Positions 6,923 to 13,536 of a DNA stretch of 64,000 bases are shown here, piece by piece (position 1 is the first letter of the stretch; every line of letters starts with the position of its first letter). The notes beneath the pieces were generated by a model. That model did no database searches and had not been told where the DNA came from. It worked only from the letters and a program-made list of their open reading frames with translations. A program made the position numbers and the translations under genes. Source of the stretch: DATHTC01 sp035456465 (GTDB lineage: Bacteria; Actinomycetota; Thermoleophilia; Gaiellales; Gaiellaceae); the NCBI GenBank assembly GCA_035456465.1, contig DATIDD010000035.1, forward strand, positions 124,001-188,000, in the 5' to 3' direction.

Positions 6923-8359
6923 ATGGTTGCCTCGGCCAGATCGAAGTGGGCCGGGCTCGCGCTGCTCGCCGCGGTGCAGTTCATGGTCGTGCTCGACATC
7001 GCGATCGTGAACGTCGCCCTGCCCTCGATCCAGCTCGACCTCGGGTTTTCGCAGGAGAACCTCCAGTGGGTCATCTCTGCGTACGCGCTCGTGTTCGGCG
7101 GGTTTCTCCTGCTGGGCGGGCGCGCGGCCGACCTGCTCGGACGACGCCGACTGTTCCTCGTCGGCATCGTCGTGTTCACGCTCGCCTCGCTCGCGAGCGG
7201 CCTCGCGTGGAGCGAGGCCTCGCTGATCGCCGCCCGTGCCTTCCAGGGCCTCGGCGCCGCGATCATCTCGCCCGCCGCGCTGTCGATCCTCGGCGTCACC
7301 TTCACCGAGGGCCGCGAGCGCAACATCGCGCTCGGCGTGTGGGGCGCGGTCGGCGGCGCCGGCGCCGCGGCCGGCGTGCTGCTCGGCGGCGTCCTCACCG
7401 ACGCGCTCTCCTGGGAGTGGATCTTCCTCGTGAACGTGCCGGTCGGCGTGGCCGCGTTCGTGCTGGCCCCGCTGCTCCTCGGCGAGAGCCGTGACGCGAG
7501 CGTCAGCCGCTTCGACGCGTTCGGCGCGCTGCTCGTCACCTCCGGGCTCGTGACCCTCGTCTACGGGATCACGAAGGCCGGCGACTACGGCTGGGGCTCG
7601 GTCGAGACGATCGGCCTGTTCGCCGCCGCCGTCGTCCTGCTCGTCGGCTTCCTCGCCTGGGAGTCGCGCGTGCAGGAGCCGCTCGTGCGCCTGGGGATCT
7701 TCCGGCTCCAGACCGTGACGGGCGCGAACGTCGCCGGCTTCATCCTCGGCTCGGCGCTGTTCGCGATGTTCCTGATCCTGACGCTGTACATGCAGCAGGT
7801 GCTCGGGTACTCGCCGATGAAGACGGGTGTCGCCTACCTCGCCGTCGCCGGGACGTCGATCTTCTGGGCGGGACTCGCGTCCCAGCTCGTGACGAAGGTC
7901 GGGGTCAAGCCGGTGCTCGTCACCGGGATGTCGCTGCTGACGATCGGCCTCGTGTACTTCACCCAGGTCTCGGTCGGCGGCTCGTACCTCGGCGACCTGC
8001 TGCCCGGCTTCCTCGTGATCGCCGTCGGCATGGCGTTCTCGTTCGTGCCGATCTCGATCGCCGCGCTCGCGGGCGTGGGCAACGAGGAGCAGGGCCTCGC
8101 GTCCGGCTTGATCAACACGTCGCAGCAGATCGGCGGCGCGCTCGGCATCGCCGTCCTCTCGACGATCGCGACGACGCACGCCGAGGGCCAGATCTCGGCC
8201 GGCGCCGCGGCACCGGCGGCGTTCGTCGACGGGTTCCAGCTGGCGTTCCTGGTCGGCGCGGCGATCGCCGCGGTCGGCGTGGTCGCCTCGCTGACGCTCG
8301 TCCGCGGTCGCGACCTCGAGCAGGCGCCCGAGGCCGTGCCGGCGTTCGACACCGCCTAG
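6923..8359 (+). CDS. MFS multidrug efflux transporter, DHA2 (EmrB/QacA) type
   Basis: A 478-residue, roughly 14-helix proton-driven exporter of the DHA2 drug:H+ antiporter group. Motif D1 is seen near the start (MVVLDIAIVNVALPSIQ), motif A as GGRAADLLGRRRLFLVG in the loop after helix 2, and the antiporter motif C as GAVGGAGAAAGVLLGG in helix 5. ATG at 6923 is preceded by GAAAGGA 10 bases upstream. It diverges from an HxlR repressor-like gene, so induction by a drug or metabolite is likely. Substrate cannot be inferred. A strong hairpin follows the gene. Confidence 0.92.
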   Translation: MVASARSKWAGLALLAAVQFMVVLDIAIVNVALPSIQLDLGFSQENLQWVISAYALVFGGFLLLGGRAADLLGRRRLFLVGIVVFTLASLASGLAWSEASLIAARAFQGLGAAIISPAALSILGVTFTEGRERNIALGVWGAVGGAGAAAGVLLGGVLTDALSWEWIFLVNVPVGVAAFVLAPLLLGESRDASVSRFDAFGALLVTSGLVTLVYGITKAGDYGWGSVETIGLFAAAVVLLVGFLAWESRVQEPLVRLGIFRLQTVTGANVAGFILGSALFAMFLILTLYMQQVLGYSPMKTGVAYLAVAGTSIFWAGLASQLVTKVGVKPVLVTGMSLLTIGLVYFTQVSVGGSYLGDLLPGFLVIAVGMAFSFVPISIAALAGVGNEEQGLASGLINTSQQIGGALGIAVLSTIATTHAEGQISAGAAAPAAFVDGFQLAFLVGAAIAAVGVVASLTLVRGRDLEQAPEAVPAFDTA

Positions 8360-8381
8360 CGGGCTCTGCGGATCGAGCGAG

Positions 8382-8412
8382 GAAGGGGGCCGGGCTCGCG
8401 CCCGGCCCCTTC
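8382..8412. terminator. Bidirectional hairpin between MFS gene and otsB
   Basis: GAAGGGGGCCGGGC (8382-8395) pairs with GCCCGGCCCCTTC (8400-8412) around a TCGC loop; 13 base pairs with one bulged G. It lies between two convergent genes, 22 bases after the MFS stop and 7 before the otsB stop. There is no T-run on either side, as is common in GC-rich actinobacteria. Confidence 0.65.
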
Positions 8413-8419
8413 GCGTTCC

Positions 8420-9133
8420 CTAGAGGAGACGGAGCAGCTCGAGCAGCCCGTCCGGGCCGTCCACGACGACGTCGGCCCGCTCGCGCAGCCCGGGCGGGCC
8501 CTCGGGCGAGGCGACGGCGACCTTGACGCCGAGCTCCAGCTGCTCCATCGCGCCGAACCCGTCGAGGTCGGTGAGGTCGTCGCCGGCGAACATCGCGCGC
8601 CGGATCCCGCGCCGCTCGAGCAGGTGGGCGACCGCGGTGCCCTTGTGCGCGTCGACGGGCGGACGCAGCTCGAGCACCTTCCGCCCCCAGCGCGCGACGA
8701 GCCCGTCCTGCTCGGCCTCGCGCGCGATCCCGCGCAGGATCCGGACCGCGGCCTCCTCGTCCTCGGCCGTCCGGTAGTGGAACGCGACGGTGAGCCGCTT
8801 CGCCTCCGACGGCCACGCGTCGGTGCGCCCGAACCGCTCGAGCACCGGCAGCCAGCGCTCCGCCTCGGGCTCGAGCTCGAGGCCGTGCTCGCCGACGATC
8901 TCGACGCCGTCCACGCCCACGATCCGCCGCGCGACCTGCTGGGGCCGCCCGGTGAGGCAGCCGACGAGCGCGTAGCGGCCCAGCAGCCGCCGCAGCTCCG
9001 TCCGCGTCGGCTCGGGGACGCGGGACTGCGTCGGGTCGGCGACGATCGGCGCCAGCGTGCCGTCGACGTCGAGCAGGATCGCGGCCTCCCGCGGCCGCGA
9101 GGCGAGCTCCGCGAGCGGGGCGGGAAGCTGCAC
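8420..9133 (-). CDS. otsB: Trehalose-6-phosphate phosphatase
   Basis: A HAD-superfamily phosphatase of 237 residues that removes phosphate from trehalose 6-phosphate. HAD motif I is ILLDVDGTLAPIV near residue 18, motif II is in VGCLTGRP, and the C-terminal metal motif is FAGDDLTDLDGF. LELRPPVDAHKGTAVAHLL matches the OtsB-specific substrate/cap segment. GTG at 9133 is chosen since everything upstream is an unconserved arginine/histidine-rich shadow. A TATCCT hexamer ends 7 bases before it. No trehalose-phosphate synthase (otsA) lies nearby. It diverges from the TauE half-genes with only 18 bases between starts. Confidence 0.9.
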   Translation of the reverse strand: MQLPAPLAELASRPREAAILLDVDGTLAPIVADPTQSRVPEPTRTELRRLLGRYALVGCLTGRPQQVARRIVGVDGVEIVGEHGLELEPEAERWLPVLERFGRTDAWPSEAKRLTVAFHYRTAEDEEAAVRILRGIAREAEQDGLVARWGRKVLELRPPVDAHKGTAVAHLLERRGIRRAMFAGDDLTDLDGFGAMEQLELGVKVAVASPEGPPGLRERADVVVDGPDGLLELLRLL

Positions 9134-9139
9134 CGTCCG

Positions 9140-9146
9140 TAGGATA
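9140..9146. promoter_or_regulatory. Overlapping divergent -10 elements (TAGGATA)
   Basis: The plus strand TAGGAT (9140-9145) is followed by 6 bases and the GTG of the first TauE half; the minus strand TATCCT (9146-9141) is followed by 7 bases and the GTG of otsB. The entire 18-base intergenic space is thus one shared hexamer plus two spacers, forcing both transcripts to be leaderless if the starts are right. Confidence 0.5.
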
Positions 9147-9151
9147 CGGCG

Positions 9152-9496
9152 GTGCCGCGCCTTGTCCTGATCGGTCTCGCGGCGGGCGTGCTCTCGGCGC
9201 TGTTCGGGGTCGGCGGGGGGATCGTGATCGTGCCGGCGCTCGTCGGGCTGGCCGGCTGGCGGGAGCGGCCGGCCGCGGCTGCGTCGCTCGGGGCGATCGC
9301 GGTGACCGCGCTCGCCGGCGTGGCGGTCTACGGAGCCCTCGGCCGCGTCGACGTCGGGCACGCCGCGCTCGTCGGCCTGCCGGCCGCCGTGGGCGCGGTC
9401 GCCGGCACGTCGCTCCAGCAGCGGGTCTCGAGCCGAGCGTTCGCGTTCGCGTTCGCCGCGCTCCTGGCCGTGGTCGCCGTCACGCTCCTCCTGTGA
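9152..9496 (+). CDS. TauE/SafE-family half transporter, first half
   Basis: A 114-residue hydrophobic protein with about four membrane helices and the family signature GVLSALFGVGGGIVIVPALVG. Full-length TauE/SafE (sulfite or organosulfonate exporter, DUF81) has about 250 residues built from two homologous four-helix halves. Here each half is its own gene, joined by a GTGA overlap. The two proteins most likely pair in the membrane. The substrate is an anion or small acid, not identifiable here. GTG at 9152 lies 6 bases after TAGGAT. Confidence 0.82.
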   Translation: MPRLVLIGLAAGVLSALFGVGGGIVIVPALVGLAGWRERPAAAASLGAIAVTALAGVAVYGALGRVDVGHAALVGLPAAVGAVAGTSLQQRVSSRAFAFAFAALLAVVAVTLLL

Positions 9497-9858
9497 CGAC
9501 CGTCCTCATCGCCGTCGCGCTCGGCCTCGCCGCAGGCGTGCTCTCCGGGCTCTTCGGGATCGGCGGCGGGATCCTGTTCGTGCCGACGCTCGTCGCCCTC
9601 GGGCTCTCGCATCTCGACGCCGAGGCCACGTCGCTGCTCGCGATCCTCCCGACCGTCGCCGCCGCGCTCTGGCGTCAGCAGCGGTACGGGAACGTGCGCT
9701 GGCGCGCCTCCCTCCTGCTCGGGCTGGCCTCGCTCCCCGGCGTCGCGCTCGGCGCGTGGGCCGCCGAGGCGCTCGCGGAGGAGACGCTGCAGCGGTTGTT
9801 CGCGCTGCTGATGCTGGTCGCCGCCGCCCAGATCGCCTGGCGGGCGAGGACGGCCTGA
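9493..9858 (+). CDS. TauE/SafE-family half transporter, second half
   Basis: A 121-residue protein with about four helices and the same signature as its neighbour (GVLSGLFGIGGGILFVPTLV), continuing with HLDAEATSLLAILPT and WRASLLLGLASLPG. It starts at GTG 9493 inside the stop codon of the preceding half, so translation is coupled and the two products should be made in equal amounts. I find no frameshift signature that would fuse them: both halves have their own in-frame start, and the first ends naturally after a helix. Confidence 0.82.
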   Translation: MTTVLIAVALGLAAGVLSGLFGIGGGILFVPTLVALGLSHLDAEATSLLAILPTVAAALWRQQRYGNVRWRASLLLGLASLPGVALGAWAAEALAEETLQRLFALLMLVAAAQIAWRARTA

Positions 9859-9872
9859 GGCATGCTTGGGCC

Positions 9873-10262
9873 ATGAGCTCGGCCGACGACGTCTGGCTGC
9901 CCCTCGTCGACGAGCCGATCGGGTCGATCGTCGACCAGCTCGTCGCCGACGACGCAGAGCTCGCCGCGATCGTCGAGCGGCCGCGCCGCCTGCTCGCGTT
10001 CAAGACGTTCGCGTACATCCGTGCCGGAATGGTGCTCGGCCAGCTGCTCGTCGAGCACGACGTGCCGCCGTACGACGGCACCGACACGTGGGTCGACCTG
10101 CTCCTGCGCGAGCCGGCGCACCGCCGGCTGCTCGCGCGGGAGGTGCGGGCCGTGGCGGACGAGATCGCCGCCGACCCTCGCTACGACGACGACGAGCGCC
10201 TCGGCCCGGACGACGACGCGCGGGAGCGCTTCCGCGCCTTCGCGCGCGAGCGCCTCGGCTAG
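9873..10262 (+). CDS. Hypothetical acidic protein, 129 residues
   Basis: I do not recognise this protein. It is soluble, acidic, predicted mostly helical (DQLVADDAELAAIVERPRRLLAFKTFAYIRAGMV), with aspartate-rich patches near the C-terminus (YDDDERLGPDDDARERF). ATG at 9873 follows the TauE gene by 14 bases, so it may be the last gene of that transcript. Codon use and third-position GC match a real gene. It ends in front of the convergent ZIP transporter. Confidence 0.62.
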   Translation: MSSADDVWLPLVDEPIGSIVDQLVADDAELAAIVERPRRLLAFKTFAYIRAGMVLGQLLVEHDVPPYDGTDTWVDLLLREPAHRRLLAREVRAVADEIAADPRYDDDERLGPDDDARERFRAFARERLG

Positions 10263-10310
10263 CGCCGCGGACACCGCTGTCGGTGCCCGCCACGGGCACA
10301 GGGCACGGTC

Positions 10311-11042
10311 TCAGTGCACGCCGACGAAGCTCAGCGCGAGGATCGCGGCGAAGCCGGCGACGGTGAGCAGCACGCGCCGGCCCGACGGGTGCTCGTGGGC
10401 GTGCGGCAGCAGGTCGGTCGCGCCCATGAACAGGAAGAAGCCGACGTAGACCGAGAGCAGCAGCCCGAGCGTGTGCTGCGACACGTCCAGCGACGCGCCG
10501 ACGATCGCTCCGAGCAGCGGCGCCGCGGCGTCGAGCGCCAGCCAGCGGATCGCCTGTGCCCGGTCGTTCGACTGCCGCAGCACGAAGCCGACCGTGTTCA
10601 GGCCGTCGGCGTAGTCGTGCGCGATCACGGCGAGGAAGACGAGCATCCCGGTCGCGTTGTCGACGCCGAACGCGAGGCCGATCCCGAGCCCGTCGACGAA
10701 GCTGTGGACCGCGAGGCCGGCGGCGCCCAGCGTGCCCACGCGCGCGTGCGCCCGCGCGTGCTCGGAGTCGTCGCGATGGTGGAGGACGAGCGCGCGCTCG
10801 GCGAGGAAGAAGGCGAGGAAGCCGAGCCCGACGAGCACCGCCACGTCGTGCGGGTCGCCCACCGCCTCCATCGCCTCCGGCAACACGTGGAAGAGCGCCA
10901 CCGCGACGACGACGCCGCCGGTCAGCGCGATCGCGGTCGTGAGCTCGCGGCTCAGCCGCAGCGCCGTGACCCCGCCGGCGAGGGTCGACAGCACGGTGAG
11001 ACCCGCCAGCGGAATCGCGATCCAGGTCATCGCCGCGGACAT
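10311..11042 (-). CDS. ZIP-family divalent metal transporter
   Basis: A 243-residue, roughly eight-helix protein of the ZIP family (zinc/iron import). The metal-path histidines are visible in FHVLPEAMEAVG, and in the paired helices HSFVDGLGIGLAF and HDYADGLNTVGFV, which correspond to the family's HxxxD/E binuclear site. A histidine-rich cytoplasmic loop (LHHRDDSEHARAHARVG) follows helix 3, as usual. ATG at 11042 is used; ATG at 11030 is an alternative. It diverges from a Fur-family gene with an inverted repeat between them, suggesting metal-responsive control. Confidence 0.88.
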   Translation of the reverse strand: MSAAMTWIAIPLAGLTVLSTLAGGVTALRLSRELTTAIALTGGVVVAVALFHVLPEAMEAVGDPHDVAVLVGLGFLAFFLAERALVLHHRDDSEHARAHARVGTLGAAGLAVHSFVDGLGIGLAFGVDNATGMLVFLAVIAHDYADGLNTVGFVLRQSNDRAQAIRWLALDAAAPLLGAIVGASLDVSQHTLGLLLSVYVGFFLFMGATDLLPHAHEHPSGRRVLLTVAGFAAILALSFVGVH

Positions 11043-11047
11043 GAGTC

Positions 11048-11060
11048 GAGAACGATTCTC
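11048..11060. promoter_or_regulatory. Fur/Zur-like operator GAGAA-CGA-TTCTC
   Basis: A perfect inverted repeat, GAGAA (11048-11052) and TTCTC (11056-11060), extends on the right into CATTA, so the segment AACGATTCTCATTA resembles Fur-family boxes built on AATGATnnTCATT. It lies 5 bases upstream of the ZIP start and 22 bases upstream of the Fur-family start. A bound dimer would sit over both promoters. Inferred. Confidence 0.5.
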
Positions 11061-11066
11061 ATTACC

Positions 11067-11076
11067 ATGCTAGGGT
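11067..11076. promoter_or_regulatory. Symmetric divergent -10 element (ATGCTAGGGT)
   Basis: TAGGGT (11071-11076) stands 6 bases before the Fur-family GTG at 11083; on the other strand TAGCAT (11072-11067) points to the ZIP gene, 24 bases before its ATG. The hexamers share one TA and adjoin the inverted repeat at 11048-11060. Confidence 0.5.
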
Positions 11077-11082
11077 AGCCGC

Positions 11083-11514
11083 GTGGAGGGAGCCGGGCAA
11101 GCGGAGGCACGTGCTGCGGCGCTCCTGCAGGAGCGGGGGGTCAAGGCGACGCAACAGCGCGTGCGGGTGCTCGCGGAGCTCGTCCGCGAGCCGAACGACG
11201 CGACCGCGCAGGAGCTGCACGAGCGACTCCGGGCACGCGGGCGGCGGATCGGACTCGCGACCGTCTACCGCTCGCTGGCGGTGCTCGCCGACGAGGGCGT
11301 CGTGGACGTGCTCGCGCACCGACCCGGCGAGGCGTGCTACCGCCTCTGCGGCGGCGGCCACCACCACCATCTCGTCTGCTCGAGCTGTCACCGGGTCGTG
11401 GAGCTCTCGGACTGCCGTCTCGATCCCTGGCTCGACGCGGTCGCCGCCGAGCACGGCTTTCGGTCGGTCGAGCACCGGCTCGAGCTCTCCGGCCGCTGCG
11501 CCGACTGCCGCTGA
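11083..11514 (+). CDS. Fur-family metal-responsive repressor, probably Zur-like
   Basis: A 143-residue winged-helix repressor. The DNA-recognition helix is in GLATVYRSLAVLADEGVV near residues 53-70. The regulatory metal loop shows GGGHHHHLVCSSC, and a structural zinc site is formed by CSSC and a C-terminal CADC pair. The polyhistidine loop and divergence from a ZIP transporter favour a zinc sensor (Zur) over an iron sensor. The GTG start has -10-like TAGGGT 6 bases upstream and no ribosome site. The inverted repeat just upstream suggests autoregulation. Confidence 0.88.
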   Translation: MEGAGQAEARAAALLQERGVKATQQRVRVLAELVREPNDATAQELHERLRARGRRIGLATVYRSLAVLADEGVVDVLAHRPGEACYRLCGGGHHHHLVCSSCHRVVELSDCRLDPWLDAVAAEHGFRSVEHRLELSGRCADCR

Positions 11515-11553
11515 GAGGAGGAGATCCGGCCGCGGGCGCGGATCTCGCCCATA

Positions 11554-13008
11554 ATGTCGCCTCGCGTGCGGTCGCTCCTCTCCGTTGTCGTGGCCGGCCT
11601 CTGCGCCGCCGTCCTGCTCGCCGCCGGGCGCGCGGGCGCGGAGACCTCCGCTCCGGCGGCGGGCGCGTCCGCACGGGCGTTCGCGATCCGCGTGACCGTG
11701 CCCGGTCAGCCCGGCGCGGTGACCGCGCAGGTGGCCGCCCCGCCCGACGCCGTGTCGTTCGGCGCCTCGTTCGCCTACCCGGCCGACGGCTCGGCGGTCA
11801 CGAGCGGAGCGGTCACGGGCAGCGCGTCGGCGAGCGCGGCGGACGGCACCGCGGACGGCAGCGCGTCCGCCTCGGTCGAGTCGCTCTCGCTCTTCGGCGG
11901 GGAGCTCACCGTCGCGCAGGTCTCGGCGCGCGCCTCCGCCACCGCGCGGGACGGCGTCGCGAGCGGCGACCTCTCCGGGGCGTCGGTCACGGGGCTCGTC
12001 GTCGCCGGGCAGCCCGTCGAGGCCGCGCCGGGGCTCCGCGTGCCGCTGGGCGACTGGGGCTACGCGCTCGTGCTCCCGCAGGGCCAGGCTCCGACGACGG
12101 CCGGGTTCCGCGGCTTCGTCACGGGCCTCGAGATCCACCTCACCGCCGACCACGGCGGCCTGGCCACGGGGTCGACGATCGCGGTCGGCTACGCGGAGGC
12201 CGCGGCGACCGCGCCGAAGGTGGCGTCGCCGGCGCCCGCCGCGCCGGCCCCGCCCGCGGCCGCGGGGACGACCGGCAAGCCGAAGCCGTCGTCCGAGCAG
12301 CCCTCGAAGGACCGCAGGCGCCGGATCCCGCCGATCGTGCGCAGGGCGATCCCGTCGTTCCAGCCGAAGCTGACCGAGGGCGGCTTCGTGTTCCCGGTGC
12401 ACGGCCCCGCGTCGTTCGTGGACACCTTCGGCGCCGGCCGCGCCGTCGTCGGCTGGCACCACGGCGAGGACATCTTCGCCCCGATGGGCGCACCGATCCT
12501 CGCGGTCACGAGCGGCACGCTCTTCTCCGTCGGGTGGAACGACATCGGCGGCCTGCGCTTCTGGCTCCGCGACGACCAGGGCAACGAGTTCTACTACGCG
12601 CACCTCTCGGCCTACTCGCCGCTCGCGATCGACGGCGCGCGCGTCCGCCCCGGCGACGTGGTCGGCTTCGTCGGGAACTCGGGCGACGCCGACACGACGC
12701 CGCCGCACCTTCACTTCGAGATCCACCCGTCGGCGCTCCTGGGGCTCGGCTACGACGGCGTGATCAACCCGTACCGCTACCTGCAGGCGTGGCAGCGGCT
12801 CGACGACGTCCGCTTCATCGCCGGGGCGGGATGGGTTCCCGTCGCGGGACGGGCGACGGCGCCCAGCCCGGGCGCCTACCTGCTCTCGTCCACCGACATC
12901 TCGAGCGCGAGCGGTCTCGACCCCGGCTCCCTCCGTCGTGCGATGGCGAAGCCGGTGTCGGTGGAGGAGGCCGGCGCGCCCACCGCGCCGGCCGCCGGTT
13001 CCGGCTAG
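11554..13008 (+). CDS. Secreted M23-family metallopeptidase (LytM domain)
   Basis: A 484-residue exported protein that probably cleaves peptidoglycan cross-bridges or acts as a cell-wall hydrolase activator. A signal peptide (MSPRVRSLLSVVVAG, then a hydrophobic stretch ending GRAGA) is followed by a serine/alanine-rich beta-type region (about 45-220), a Pro/Lys-rich linker, and the M23 domain from about 275. Zinc ligands are present: GWHHGEDIFAPMG near 302 gives HxxxD, and PHLHFEIHP near 386 gives HxH. The active site therefore looks complete. ATG at 11554. It lies alone, ending 10 bases before the convergent YtxH-like gene. Confidence 0.88.
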   Translation: MSPRVRSLLSVVVAGLCAAVLLAAGRAGAETSAPAAGASARAFAIRVTVPGQPGAVTAQVAAPPDAVSFGASFAYPADGSAVTSGAVTGSASASAADGTADGSASASVESLSLFGGELTVAQVSARASATARDGVASGDLSGASVTGLVVAGQPVEAAPGLRVPLGDWGYALVLPQGQAPTTAGFRGFVTGLEIHLTADHGGLATGSTIAVGYAEAAATAPKVASPAPAAPAPPAAAGTTGKPKPSSEQPSKDRRRRIPPIVRRAIPSFQPKLTEGGFVFPVHGPASFVDTFGAGRAVVGWHHGEDIFAPMGAPILAVTSGTLFSVGWNDIGGLRFWLRDDQGNEFYYAHLSAYSPLAIDGARVRPGDVVGFVGNSGDADTTPPHLHFEIHPSALLGLGYDGVINPYRYLQAWQRLDDVRFIAGAGWVPVAGRATAPSPGAYLLSSTDISSASGLDPGSLRRAMAKPVSVEEAGAPTAPAAGSG

Positions 13009-13017
13009 CCCTCGCCC

Positions 13018-13464
13018 CTACCCGGCGTTGTTGCCCGAGCCGGTGGTGCCGGTCGTGGTCGGGCTCGCGGTGTCGGTGCCGCCGTAGGTGAAGTCGTCGC
13101 TCGGGCCGAGCACCTTCTCCTTGATCCACGCGCGGGTCTGCGGGCCCGTCATCGGGTTGAAGAGGATCCCGAGCGTGATCCCGGCGAGCAGCAGCGTCGT
13201 GTTGCGGCCGCTGTGGTCCTCCTTGCCGCGCATGCGGTCGCCCGCCTCGCGGAGCTCGTCGACGGCTCGCTTGAGGTTGTCCTGGATCTCCTTGTCCGTC
13301 GCGACGCGGCTCGCGACGCCCGCCATCCCGCGGTTGCCCATGAGCTCGGCGTAGACGTCGCGCGCGGCCTCGAACGCCGCCTTCACGTTCTCCCGGAGAT
13401 CCTCGTCCTTCAGCGCGCGCTCCACGTACGGCCGCACGTCCGAGACTTTGTCCTTCGTCACCAT
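13018..13464 (-). CDS. YtxH-like membrane-associated protein
   Basis: A 148-residue protein with charged amphipathic helices (VRPYVERALKDEDLRENV; DKEIQDNLKRAVDELREAG), then one membrane-spanning segment (TLLLAGITLGILFNPMTG followed by PQTRAWI) and a Thr/Gly-rich tail. The hydrophobic segment ending in N-P-x-T-G and R resembles the YtxH motif of stress-related small membrane proteins. The start ATG at 13464 has a good GGGAGG ribosome site, unlike many neighbours. Function unknown, probably envelope or stress related. Confidence 0.72.
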   Translation of the reverse strand: MVTKDKVSDVRPYVERALKDEDLRENVKAAFEAARDVYAELMGNRGMAGVASRVATDKEIQDNLKRAVDELREAGDRMRGKEDHSGRNTTLLLAGITLGILFNPMTGPQTRAWIKEKVLGPSDDFTYGGTDTASPTTTGTTGSGNNAG

Positions 13465-13536
13465 GTGCCTCCCGGTCCTTTCGGTCGTCGTCGTCGGCGC
13501 CGAGCCTTCCCCGGCCCGATTCGACGCAAACCGAGT

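Noticed and set aside
11551..11556. ATAATG before the M23 peptidase as a -10 element
   Set aside because: It overlaps the start codon itself, so no transcript could include the ATG.
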